A stretch of DNA of 64,000 bases from G963691885 sp963691885. Lineage in GTDB: Bacteria; Pseudomonadota; Alphaproteobacteria; UBA8366; Aestuariispiraceae. The notes under the pieces were generated by a model. It was not told the DNA's origin. It did no database searches and worked only from the letters and a program-made list of their open reading frames with translations. The stretch covers positions 4,960,001-5,024,000 of the forward strand of contig OY829843.1 in assembly GCA_963691885.1 (NCBI GenBank), given 5' to 3'. Shown piece after piece: positions 40,635-48,493 of this stretch (positions are counted from its first letter, which is position 1; each line of letters opens with the position of its first letter). A program made the translations under genes and the position numbers.

Positions 40635-41564
40635 ATGCAATATAAGGCATTTACCATAGCGGTTGCCCTTGCACTGTCCCATATTGGGACAACTGCCTAT
40701 GCAACCGATGAACTACCATCGCCTTTGGGGTTTCGGGATTTCGGTCCTGACATGCTAGAGGATGTGAGAGAAGCCCTTCCAGAGAGCCGCGCGGTTGATG
40801 CGTCATTTCTGGATCCGGCCTATAACCCTAACCTGCGATTTAGTCAGGACGGCCAGGTTGCCATTTCCTTCATCAATGAAGGTGCTGGATACCGAAACTC
40901 TCTTGGCTATTTCACATTCGAAGACAATTCGTTCGACGGATTGACCTTCGGCGATATCGACCTCAACGGATCAGGAAACATTGATTTCAACGAGATCAAT
41001 GCTGTCGCCGGTGTAGAGGCGGAATACATGTTCCCCAATTTCTCGGAAAGCGGGGGCGGCAGGCTCAACTACGGTGACTCTTTAGTCATTGGTGGCGGCA
41101 ACTTGACCGAAACTAGCGACGACGTGTTGCTCGCCGACGGCAAAGTCTTTGAAGCAGGCCAGAATCTGGGATTTTTCGTATCCGCCAACGCCTGGGCTGG
41201 AAACGGCATCAAGGGCTTGGATAGAAGCGGGGCACCGCCCAATTACTTTTCGGTCGACTTCTTAAACCCGGAAGCGGGTGCGAATGCCAATTTCTATGAA
41301 ACCCCGGACATTTCTCGTCACACGGCCATGATGTTTCATGACACCGGGCAAGACGACATCATGGTGGGTTTTGAAGATCTGAATCGTCTGGGCCCCAGCG
41401 ATGAGGATTTCAACGATGCTGTCTTTATCGTGCGGTCCGATCCGTTCGAAGCCCTGGCCGATAACAGCCTGGATATTGCAACCGCCCCTTCCCCGGCCCT
41501 CGGCCTGGGCGGCGGTTTGGTTGTAGCAGGGGCATTTTTTCGTCGCCGGAAAAAGAAATCCTGA
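40635..41564 (+). CDS. DUF4114 exported protein with PEP-CTERM-like tail
   Basis: 309 residues. A signal peptide ends near TTAYA (about residue 23). The mature part has a DUF4114 domain in its C-terminal half (RHTAMMFHDTGQDDIMVGFE, then GPSDEDFNDAVFIV, the acidic Ca-binding-like signature). The C-terminus APSPALGLGGGLVVAGAFFR followed by RRKKKS has the short motif, hydrophobic helix and basic end of a sorting tail. Unlike the two other sorting-tail genes here, it looks intact. The ATG at 40635 follows GGAG at 9 bases. A terminator lies 22 bp after the stop. Confidence 0.8.
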   Translation: MQYKAFTIAVALALSHIGTTAYATDELPSPLGFRDFGPDMLEDVREALPESRAVDASFLDPAYNPNLRFSQDGQVAISFINEGAGYRNSLGYFTFEDNSFDGLTFGDIDLNGSGNIDFNEINAVAGVEAEYMFPNFSESGGGRLNYGDSLVIGGGNLTETSDDVLLADGKVFEAGQNLGFFVSANAWAGNGIKGLDRSGAPPNYFSVDFLNPEAGANANFYETPDISRHTAMMFHDTGQDDIMVGFEDLNRLGPSDEDFNDAVFIVRSDPFEALADNSLDIATAPSPALGLGGGLVVAGAFFRRRKKKS

Positions 41565-41586
41565 TCCATACTCGGCGATTTGGTAC

Positions 41587-41617
41587 AAAAAAACCCGGCT
41601 AACCACCGGGTTTTTTT
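41587..41617. terminator. Bidirectional intrinsic terminator
   Basis: A7-CCCGG-CTAACCA-CCGGG-T7, a symmetric hairpin with A and T runs on both sides, so it can stop transcription on either strand. It serves the DUF4114 gene (plus) and the small unknown gene ending at 41672 (minus). The same stem and loop occur again at 42130-42161. Confidence 0.92.
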
Positions 41618-41671
41618 GCGCCTTTAATGCGCGGCCCCGTTAGATACGCGGCCATTGCCCGGCACCGCGAT

Positions 41672-42049
41672 TTATTCACCCACATCCAGACCATAGCCCT
41701 CAACCACATCAGGATCTATGATATTGGCGTGAAGGGTTAGCAGGATAATTTCCGCATCAAGGCCAGTCTCATTTGCAACAGCGCCGTGCAGTCGGCCATC
41801 CATCACCTGTGCAAGGTCACTTCCGTTGTTCTCGGCATAACCGGCCGGTCCAAGCGTGCAATAAGCGACAAGGGAAGCCGCCTCCGGGATATGGGGTGAT
41901 GCTGTCCCAAGGGCCGTTTTGAGGAGCTTTAGAAGCGTTAGCTTGACAGCATCGGGCACTAGCAGCGGATGCAGACCCGCACCGCGGAGTTCATCGTCAA
42001 GATGGCGCAAATCCCGCGCCCGACCAAACCGTCCAAATAAGCCCACCAT
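41672..42049 (-). CDS. Conserved hypothetical protein
   Basis: 125 residues without signal peptide or membrane segment. It starts MVGLFGRFGRARDLRHLDDE, then has GLHPLLVPDAVKLTLLKLLK and AASLVAYCTLGPAGYAENNG, a mostly helical protein. Similar small proteins occur in Rhodospirillales-type genomes as far as I recall, function unknown. It lies between two copies of the same terminator hairpin, downstream of tRNA-Leu on the same strand but with its own start. Confidence 0.65.
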   Translation of the reverse strand: MVGLFGRFGRARDLRHLDDELRGAGLHPLLVPDAVKLTLLKLLKTALGTASPHIPEAASLVAYCTLGPAGYAENNGSDLAQVMDGRLHGAVANETGLDAEIILLTLHANIIDPDVVEGYGLDVGE

Positions 42050-42129
42050 TATATCGATAGAATACCAATCTTAGAGAAGTGCAGCCACTGACAGGATCAA
42101 GCACGCTGGATCAGCCCCAATTCGGGCAC

Positions 42130-42160
42130 AAAAAAACCCGGCTAACCACCGGGTTCTTTT
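42130..42160 (-). terminator. Terminator of tRNA-Leu
   Basis: On the minus strand AAAAAGAA-CCCGG-TGGTTAG-CCGGG-TTTTTTT follows directly after the CCA end of the tRNA. The stem and loop match the hairpin at 41587-41617 base for base, including the CTAACCA loop, and differ only by one C in the outer T run. Confidence 0.92.
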
Positions 42161-42247
42161 TGGTGCGGTCGAGAAGACTCGAACTTCCACCCGTGTTACC
42201 GGACAGCGACCTCAACGCTGCGCGTCTACCAATTCCGCCACGACCGC
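42161..42247 (-). tRNA. tRNA-Leu (anticodon GAG)
   Basis: 87 nt including an encoded CCA. The acceptor stem GCGGTCG pairs with CGACCGC, with discriminator A. The D-arm GGCGGAATTGGTAGACGC is the leucine form, the anticodon loop TTGAGGT has GAG, and there is a long variable arm (GTCCGGTAACAC) as in class II tRNAs. The T-arm GGAAGTTCGAGTCTTC is normal. It reads CUC and CUU codons. A terminator follows at once. Confidence 0.96.
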
Positions 42248-42258
42248 ACTAGAGCCGC

Positions 42259-42287
42259 GATGTAGCAAATGCGTTGGGTTGGATCAA
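42259..42287 (-). promoter_or_regulatory. Candidate sigma-70 promoter of tRNA-Leu
   Basis: On the minus strand TTGATC, 17 bases, then TACATC, ending 11 bases before the tRNA 5' end. Both hexamers are imperfect, but spacing and placement suit a tRNA gene. Confidence 0.45.
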
Positions 42288-42429
42288 GCGTTGATGCGCG
42301 TCAAAGCCGGAAAAACCGCTAAATTGAAGAATCTAATACAGATGTGATCCACCCCACGCCGATACCCGTACTGTTTATGTGGTCAATTGGAAGGGCTGGT
42401 TTTGCCCTTTCACAGGTAAGGGGTGGAAT

Positions 42430-42978
42430 ATGAGCAGCATAAGTGACCAGAGCAGCAGTTTAGGGGCCGTCATTGACGCCCCGGCCCTGTCGTCCGCCGC
42501 TGGAAAACAGGCAGCAGTTTTCGAACTCTTCCACAAGCGCCGCCACCGGCTTGATTTCCTGTCGAGCGACGATGCACTGGGAAATGCCCGTTTTCGTATG
42601 GCCAGACGCCTTTATGAGGTCTGGTTCTGGCACGCAGTGGTTACCCTGCCTCGGACCAGCCGGTTTTCTCCGTCCACCCTCTCCCCGGATCTATTGTCCG
42701 GCATATCCTTCGCCAACAAAGACAGCAGAGGGGGTTTTGTGCGGGACATTCCGGCAAATACCGGCATTTTCCCCTATGGGAAGAACGATGAAATTGACGA
42801 TTCCGTTGCCTTTGCAGCGCTTGATCGGTGCAAATCCCTGGGCGAACCCGTCTTTTTCACGGTCGAACAGACCAAAGCAGGTGATAAGCCAGCGCGCCGG
42901 TTCAGCGGCCTTGTGGTGCCCCTGTCCCATGACGGCTATTCAGTCGATCGTTTCTGCATCAGCGTTCAGGAAAATTGA
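42430..42978 (+). CDS. Unknown protein, possible PAS-like sensor
   Basis: 182 residues from the ATG at 42430, which follows AGGGG. The N-terminal 20 residues are Ser-rich. The body (FRMARRLYEVWFWHAVVTLP, then GGFVRDIPANTGIFPYGKND and SGLVVPLSHDGYSVDRFCIS) has the strand-rich pattern and closing segment seen in some PAS-like proteins, but no firm match. No membrane segment. It is next to lipB, separated by 101 bp, with no sign of shared function. Confidence 0.6.
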   Translation: MSSISDQSSSLGAVIDAPALSSAAGKQAAVFELFHKRRHRLDFLSSDDALGNARFRMARRLYEVWFWHAVVTLPRTSRFSPSTLSPDLLSGISFANKDSRGGFVRDIPANTGIFPYGKNDEIDDSVAFAALDRCKSLGEPVFFTVEQTKAGDKPARRFSGLVVPLSHDGYSVDRFCISVQEN

Positions 42979-43079
42979 TCGCGACAGACGCTGTCTGCAC
43001 GCCCGCAGGTATTTCCCCATCTGGGTACTTCCGTTAATCTCTGCGCTGTTCTGAAATTGCAGACAGGCAGCCATTTTTG

Positions 43080-43778
43080 ATGACAAATCCGGCCACGGAC
43101 CCCGAAGCATACAGCAATATCTATCGCAGCCCGGAATGGGAAATCTCTGACCGGCCTGTCGCCTATCCCGACGCTTCACAGCGGATGGAAGAGCGCGTGG
43201 CCGCAATTCGCGATGACGCGGCACCGGGTCTTGTCTGGATGCTGGAACACCCGCCCCTCTATACGGCTGGCACCAGCGCGAAATCGGCAGATCTTTTGAC
43301 GCCAGACAGGTTTCCCGTCTTTGAAACCGGTCGCGGGGGGCAATACACCTATCACGGTCCGGGTCAGCGGGTCGCCTATGTCATGCTGGACCTGAAACTC
43401 TATGGCAGCGATGTCCGGGCCTATGTTCAGGCATTGGAGGACTGGGTCATCCGCGCGCTTTCAGAATTCAACATTACCGGTGAACGCCGGGAGGGGCGCG
43501 TCGGCATCTGGGTGGATCGCGGGGCCGGTCGGGAAGACAAGATCGCAGCAATCGGGGTGCGCCTGCGCCGCTGGGTCAGCTTTCACGGGATCTCCATCAA
43601 TGTTGAGCCGGAGTTAAGCCATTTCGAAGGGATTGTCCCCTGTGGGATCGGTGAGGAGAATCTTGGTGTAACGTCACTCGTCGATCTGGGTCTGCCCGTC
43701 ACAATGGAAGATATCGACAACGCCCTGATGAAGCATTTTGAGGCAGCGTTTTCACCGCTCAGGTCTATCTCAGAATAG
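43080..43778 (+). CDS. lipB: Lipoyl(octanoyl) transferase LipB
   Basis: 232 residues. Motifs: LEHPPLYTAGTSAKSADLL, GRGGQYTYHGPGQRVAYVML, the Lys of EDKIAAIGVRLRRWVSFHGI and the catalytic Cys of GIVPCGIGEENLGVTSL. It moves octanoate from acyl carrier protein to lipoyl domains as the first step of lipoate making. The start is the ATG at 43080. Its end overlaps the convergent acylphosphatase gene by 14 bp. Confidence 0.95.
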   Translation: MTNPATDPEAYSNIYRSPEWEISDRPVAYPDASQRMEERVAAIRDDAAPGLVWMLEHPPLYTAGTSAKSADLLTPDRFPVFETGRGGQYTYHGPGQRVAYVMLDLKLYGSDVRAYVQALEDWVIRALSEFNITGERREGRVGIWVDRGAGREDKIAAIGVRLRRWVSFHGISINVEPELSHFEGIVPCGIGEENLGVTSLVDLGLPVTMEDIDNALMKHFEAAFSPLRSISE

Positions 43779-44046
43779 CAAAGCCCGGTTGATCCGGTGC
43801 GTCACCATCTTCTTCCGTTATGCTGTGTACCTGTGACAGGGCCGGCCCCTGCCTGCAATGTTCAATCATCTGGGCAACAGTTTCTTTCGAACCCGCAAAG
43901 AGTGCCTCAACGCGTCCATCCGGCAGGTTCCGCACCCAACCCCGCAGACCAAGCGAATGGGCCTTGTCCCGTGTCCAATAGCGGTATCCAACCCCCTGAA
44001 CGCGTCCTTCGATCAGACAGCGCCGGGCGACATGCGAACCGTCCAC
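43765..44046 (-). CDS. acyP: Acylphosphatase
   Basis: 93 residues, the full family length. The phosphate-binding loop GRVQGVGYRYW holds the key Arg, and the catalytic Asn is in LRGWVRNLPDGRVEALFAG. It cleaves acyl phosphates in the cytosol. A GTG start at 44046 is the only reasonable one. It is 6 bp downstream of pccA and so may be the last gene of that operon; the 3' end overlaps lipB. Confidence 0.92.
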   Translation of the reverse strand: MDGSHVARRCLIEGRVQGVGYRYWTRDKAHSLGLRGWVRNLPDGRVEALFAGSKETVAQMIEHCRQGPALSQVHSITEEDGDAPDQPGFAILR

Positions 44047-44052
44047 AGGCGA

Positions 44053-46047
44053 TCACTCAAACTCGAGGATCTTCTGATCGACAGCAAGGCTGTCACCCGC
44101 ATCCGCATGAACGGCCAGAACGGTTCCATCCTGGGTCGCCCGCATGACGTTTTCCATCTTCATCGCTTCAACAACGGCAAGTTCCTGACCGGCTTTGACA
44201 TTCTGACCAACCTCAACGGAGAGGCGGACCAGAAGGCCCGGCATCGGGGAGAGCAGGAATTTGGAAAGGTCCGGTGGTTCTTTATAGGGCATCAGGCGCT
44301 GAAGGCCTGCCAGACGGGTTTCCAGCGCAATGGTCTTGATCCGGGTTCCGGCATGGAACAGCTTTGTCGCATCCCCGACAGTGTCGATTTGAACAATGAC
44401 AGTCTGGTCATCAATAACCGCCCTGAACATCGGCAGGCCGGGCCGCCAGTCGCTGGTGATATGGCGTTCCGTTCCATCGGGAAAGCGAACACGATCCCCA
44501 TCAGTGCCTTCAGCAACGGTGAGCGCAAATTCCTGAACATCCCTGTCGCCCAGGAAAACCGTTATCGCGTGCTCTCCAAGAGGTGACGGACCATCGCCGG
44601 ATACCGTTGCATGCATGCGATCGGACCGGACCTCGATGATCGCTGCGATTGCCGCCAGCAGCTCAGGGTTTGCCGGGACGAGCAGATCCGGTGTCAGACC
44701 GTCTGGATATTCCTCTGCAATAAAGCCGGTCGTCATGGCCCCGGAACGGAACCTCGGATGGGCCACAAGATGGGACAGAAAGGCCAGGTTGTGGTTGATC
44801 CCCCGCACATAATAACCGTCCAGCGCATCACGCATGCGGTCTATCGCCTGCTCCCTTGTGTCGCCACCAGTAATCAGCTTTGCGATCATCGGATCGTAAT
44901 AGATCGAGATCTCGCCCCCTTCGCGAACCCCGCTATCAACACGGACGGCACCCTCAACCTCCTCCGGTGGCTGATAGCGCACCAGACGACCTGTCGAGGG
45001 CAAGAAACCGCGCTCCGGATCCTCTGCATAGAACCGTGCTTCCAGCGCCCAACCACTCAGTTTCACATCATCCTGCGTAAACGGCAGGGCTTCTCCAGCC
45101 GCAACACAGATCATCAGCTCCACCAGGTCTACGCCGGTGACGAGCTCTGTGACCGGGTGTTCCACCTGCAGGCGCGTGTTCATTTCCAGGAAATAGAAAT
45201 TCCGGTCCTTGTCGACGATGAACTCAACCGTCCCGGCCGAGACGTAATCCACATTTTGGGCCAGCGCGACGGCCTGTTCGCCCATGGCCTTTCGGGTTGC
45301 TTCATCGAGGAAAGGGCTTGGTGCCTCTTCCAGAACCTTCTGATGCCGCCTCTGGATCGAGCACTCCCGTTCGCCCAGATAGACGACATTCCCATGGCTG
45401 TCGGCGATGATCTGGATTTCAATATGACGGGGCTCCTGAATGAACTTCTCCGCAAAGACCCGATCATCCCCGAAAGAGGCCCGCCCCTCATTCATGGCGG
45501 AGATCAGCCCTTCTTTCGCTTCCTCGTCATTCCAGGCGAGCCGCATACCTTTACCGCCACCACCGGCCGAGGCTTTCAGCATAACCGGATATCCGATTTC
45601 CGAAGAGATGCGGGCCGCCTCTTCAGGACCGGTGATAGGCGAAAGATGGCCAGGCACAGTATTCACGCCCGCGGTTTGAGCCAGTTTCTTGGACTCGATC
45701 TTGTCACCCATGGCTTCCACAGCGCGCACGCCTGGACCGATAAAGGCGATTCCGGCCTCTGCCAGCGCTGTCGAGAACAGCGGATTTTCAGACAAGAACC
45801 CATAGCCCGGATGGACGGCCTGGGCACCGGTCTGCTTGCAGGCCGCAATGATCTGGTCGATCACCAAATAGGATTCAGCGCTGGGCGGCGGGCCGATATG
45901 AACCGCCTCGTCCGCCATCTCGACATGAACCGCGTCGGCATCGGCATCAGAATAGACAGCGACTGTCGCAATACCCATCTTGCGCGCCGTCTTGATGACG
46001 CGGCAGGCGATCTCTCCTCGGTTGGCGATCAGAATTTTATCAAACAT
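44053..46047 (-). CDS. pccA: Propionyl-CoA carboxylase alpha subunit PccA
   Basis: 664 residues. Biotin carboxylase domain at about 1-445 (FDKILIANRGEIACRVIKTA, ATP-grasp with ASAGGGGKGMRLAWNDEEA), a linker domain, and a C-terminal biotin carrier with EAMKMENVM. It carboxylates biotin for PccB. Start ATG at 46047; a GTG six bases earlier is possible. It is 40 bp downstream of pccB, the usual order in alphaproteobacteria, though mutase and epimerase genes are not here. Confidence 0.93.
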   Translation of the reverse strand: MFDKILIANRGEIACRVIKTARKMGIATVAVYSDADADAVHVEMADEAVHIGPPPSAESYLVIDQIIAACKQTGAQAVHPGYGFLSENPLFSTALAEAGIAFIGPGVRAVEAMGDKIESKKLAQTAGVNTVPGHLSPITGPEEAARISSEIGYPVMLKASAGGGGKGMRLAWNDEEAKEGLISAMNEGRASFGDDRVFAEKFIQEPRHIEIQIIADSHGNVVYLGERECSIQRRHQKVLEEAPSPFLDEATRKAMGEQAVALAQNVDYVSAGTVEFIVDKDRNFYFLEMNTRLQVEHPVTELVTGVDLVELMICVAAGEALPFTQDDVKLSGWALEARFYAEDPERGFLPSTGRLVRYQPPEEVEGAVRVDSGVREGGEISIYYDPMIAKLITGGDTREQAIDRMRDALDGYYVRGINHNLAFLSHLVAHPRFRSGAMTTGFIAEEYPDGLTPDLLVPANPELLAAIAAIIEVRSDRMHATVSGDGPSPLGEHAITVFLGDRDVQEFALTVAEGTDGDRVRFPDGTERHITSDWRPGLPMFRAVIDDQTVIVQIDTVGDATKLFHAGTRIKTIALETRLAGLQRLMPYKEPPDLSKFLLSPMPGLLVRLSVEVGQNVKAGQELAVVEAMKMENVMRATQDGTVLAVHADAGDSLAVDQKILEFE

Positions 46048-46087
46048 TTCCACCCATTCCTTTTCCCTGAAAACTTCGTCTGCGACC

Positions 46088-47620
46088 CTAAAGCGGGATA
46101 TTGCCGTGCTTCTTCCAGGGATTATCCAGCTTCTTTGTTTTCAGGAGCTTCAGTGATTTGCAAATCCGGCGCCGCGTGTTGTGTGGCATGATGACGTCAT
46201 CCAGGAAACCAAGCGATCCCGCGACAAACGGATTGGCGAATTTTTCGCGATATTCCTGTTCGCGCTCAGCCAGCTTGTCAGCATCATCCTTGTCCGCCCG
46301 GAAGATGATTTCGACCGCCCCTTTCGGCCCCATAACCGCAATTTCAGCGGTCGGCCAGGCGTAATTGACGTCGCCGCGCAGATGCTTGGACGCCATCACG
46401 TCATAGGCCCCGCCATAGGCCTTGCGGGTGATGATGGTGACCTTGGGAACCGTCGCCTCTGCATAGGCATAAAGAAGTTTCGCCCCGTGTTTGATGATGC
46501 CGCCATATTCCTGGGACGTGCCGGGCAGAAAACCCGGAACATCAACGAATGTCACCAGCGGAATATTGAAACTGTCACAGAACCGTACGAACCGCGCTGC
46601 CTTGATCGAGCTTGATATATCAAGGCACCCGGCAAGCACCATGGGCTGGTTCGCCACAATCCCCACGGGGTCGCCATTAAAGCGCCCGAACCCGGTGATG
46701 ATATTGCCAGCGTAATCCGGCTGGGTCTCGAAGAAGACGCCCTCATCAACGACTTTATGGATCAGCTCCTTGATGTCGTAGGGCTTGTTCGGATTGGCCG
46801 GGACCAGCGAATCGAGGGACATTTCCTGACGATTGACCGGGTCGTCGGTTTTCCGGTGCGGTGGCTTTTCACGGTTATTGTTCGGCACGAACCCCATGAA
46901 CTGACGCAATTGCCGCAGGGCCTCAACATCATTTTCAAATGCCTTGTCCGCGACACCGGATTTCGATGTATGGGTTATCGCGCCGCCCAATTCCTCAGCC
47001 GTCACAACCTCGTTCGTGACCGTTTTGACCACATCCGGACCGGTCACAAACATGTAGGAACTGTCTTTCACCATGAAGATGAAATCAGTCATGGACGGGG
47101 AATAGACGGCGCCCCCGGCGCAGGGCCCCATAATGGCCGAGATCTGAGGCACCACACCGCTTGCCATCACATTGCGCTGAAACACATCGGCATAGCCCGC
47201 AAGAGAGGCAACCCCTTCCTGAATACGGGCACCGCCGCTGTCATTCAGGCCAATGACCGGCGCACCAACCTTCATCGCCTGATCCATCACCTTGCAGATC
47301 TTGCGTGCATGGGCCGCTGAGAGGGAACCGCCAAAAACTGTAAAATCCTGGGAAAACACAAAGACGGTGCGACCATTGATCTCCCCATGGCCGATGACTA
47401 CACCGTCGCCCGGGATCTTCTGGGCTTCCATACCGAAATCGGTACAGTCATGTTCGACAAACATGTCGTATTCTTCGAAAGAGCCCTCATCCAGCAAGAC
47501 TTCAATCCGCTCGCGGGCGGTCAGCTTGCCCTTGGCGTGCTGGGAATCGATACGCTTCTGGCCACCGCCAAGACGCGCACCCGCCCGCTTTTCCTCTAAC
47601 TGCTGGATGATCGACTGCAT
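46088..47620 (-). CDS. pccB: Propionyl-CoA carboxylase beta subunit PccB
   Basis: 510 residues with two crotonase-type carboxyltransferase halves: GGSLSAAHARKICKVMDQAM and GAPVIGLNDSGGARIQEGVA in the first, FVDVPGFLPGTSQEYGGIIK and ITRKAYGGAYDVMASKHLRG in the second. It moves CO2 from biotin to propionyl-CoA. The ATG at 47620 follows AGAGGGG; an upstream TTG is less likely. Length and motifs fit PccB rather than the shorter AccD. Confidence 0.94.
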   Translation of the reverse strand: MQSIIQQLEEKRAGARLGGGQKRIDSQHAKGKLTARERIEVLLDEGSFEEYDMFVEHDCTDFGMEAQKIPGDGVVIGHGEINGRTVFVFSQDFTVFGGSLSAAHARKICKVMDQAMKVGAPVIGLNDSGGARIQEGVASLAGYADVFQRNVMASGVVPQISAIMGPCAGGAVYSPSMTDFIFMVKDSSYMFVTGPDVVKTVTNEVVTAEELGGAITHTSKSGVADKAFENDVEALRQLRQFMGFVPNNNREKPPHRKTDDPVNRQEMSLDSLVPANPNKPYDIKELIHKVVDEGVFFETQPDYAGNIITGFGRFNGDPVGIVANQPMVLAGCLDISSSIKAARFVRFCDSFNIPLVTFVDVPGFLPGTSQEYGGIIKHGAKLLYAYAEATVPKVTIITRKAYGGAYDVMASKHLRGDVNYAWPTAEIAVMGPKGAVEIIFRADKDDADKLAEREQEYREKFANPFVAGSLGFLDDVIMPHNTRRRICKSLKLLKTKKLDNPWKKHGNIPL

Positions 47621-47773
47621 CGCCTGAGCCCCCCTCTGGTTCAAGACAGTTTATTTTGATACTCGGAAAAACCGGCACCCTCTTGATTACAAGAGTGCAG
47701 GCGGGTTTGCCAGACCCGGGACGCCCCTGAAACAGTCTTTTGATCCAGCACAATCGCCTAAACTTGAGATGTG

Positions 47774-48478
47774 CTATTCGCCAAGCAGGTCCAAAAACTG
47801 CTGGGTTTGTGCCAGTTCAAGGCCGAGCCTGTCACGGCGTTCTTCTGCCTCTTCCTCCCGCCCCCAGAGCTCAGCCTGATGATCTTCATCCAGGATGGAG
47901 AGGGTATAGGCCTCATCCGGCGTCAAATGCCCGTCGAAAACAGCCAGGGCCAGAATCAGAGAGCCTGTAATGCTGGTCAGGTTATGCAGGCCGGCGAGGT
48001 GAAACGCATCCAACTGTTCGACCCGCCGGCCCAGCAGCATCAGGGTGACATTCGGCTGGGTGATAGGCATCAACCCTGCTGTCACCTCAAACTGCACCTG
48101 ATACCGGTCGGATACCCAGGCAATCACCGGGTCCCACTGGGCGGCCTGACGTTCGGCCAGGTCATCCTGACGGTCAGCCCGATAGCACAACAGGTCAGAC
48201 GCAGCGTAGGCCGTGATTTCAGCAGCCACCGCCTCAACCTGGGGGGCCACGCGATCAATGGCTGTCGCCGCAAAACTCATCATCGGCATGCTAGCGGGCA
48301 GAACCAGATCCCCCTGGTCCTGCCATTCCTTCGCAATGGCAAGCGCCAGATCCCGGGTTGGCAGCCCGAAATCACCCTTGGCTGGCGATAGCAGCAGCTT
48401 TTCGTCAAGGGCAAGGTGAAACCCAGCCTCACCCTCTGCCGGTTCAACCAGCGAGACCGTTTCATACCGTCTTTTCAT
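47774..48478 (-). CDS. ATP12-family F1 ATPase assembly chaperone
   Basis: 234 residues. ATP12 family: LLLSPAKGDFGLPTRDLALA, then AKEWQDQGDLVLPASMPMMS and ETAYAA-like helices (EITAYAASDLLCYRADRQDD), and NLTSITGSLILALAVFDGHL. In mitochondria ATP12 helps assemble the F1 alpha subunit; alphaproteobacteria keep a homologue. It lies 15 bp after the AsmA-like gene and ends the run from degQ. Confidence 0.88.
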   Translation of the reverse strand: MKRRYETVSLVEPAEGEAGFHLALDEKLLLSPAKGDFGLPTRDLALAIAKEWQDQGDLVLPASMPMMSFAATAIDRVAPQVEAVAAEITAYAASDLLCYRADRQDDLAERQAAQWDPVIAWVSDRYQVQFEVTAGLMPITQPNVTLMLLGRRVEQLDAFHLAGLHNLTSITGSLILALAVFDGHLTPDEAYTLSILDEDHQAELWGREEEAEERRDRLGLELAQTQQFLDLLGE

Positions 48479-48493
48479 AAAGAAACTTTCGTA

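Noticed and set aside
44611..46191. 526-residue open frame opposite pccA
   Set aside because: It is a shadow of a well-supported biotin carboxylase gene; no ribosome binding site and no recognisable domain.
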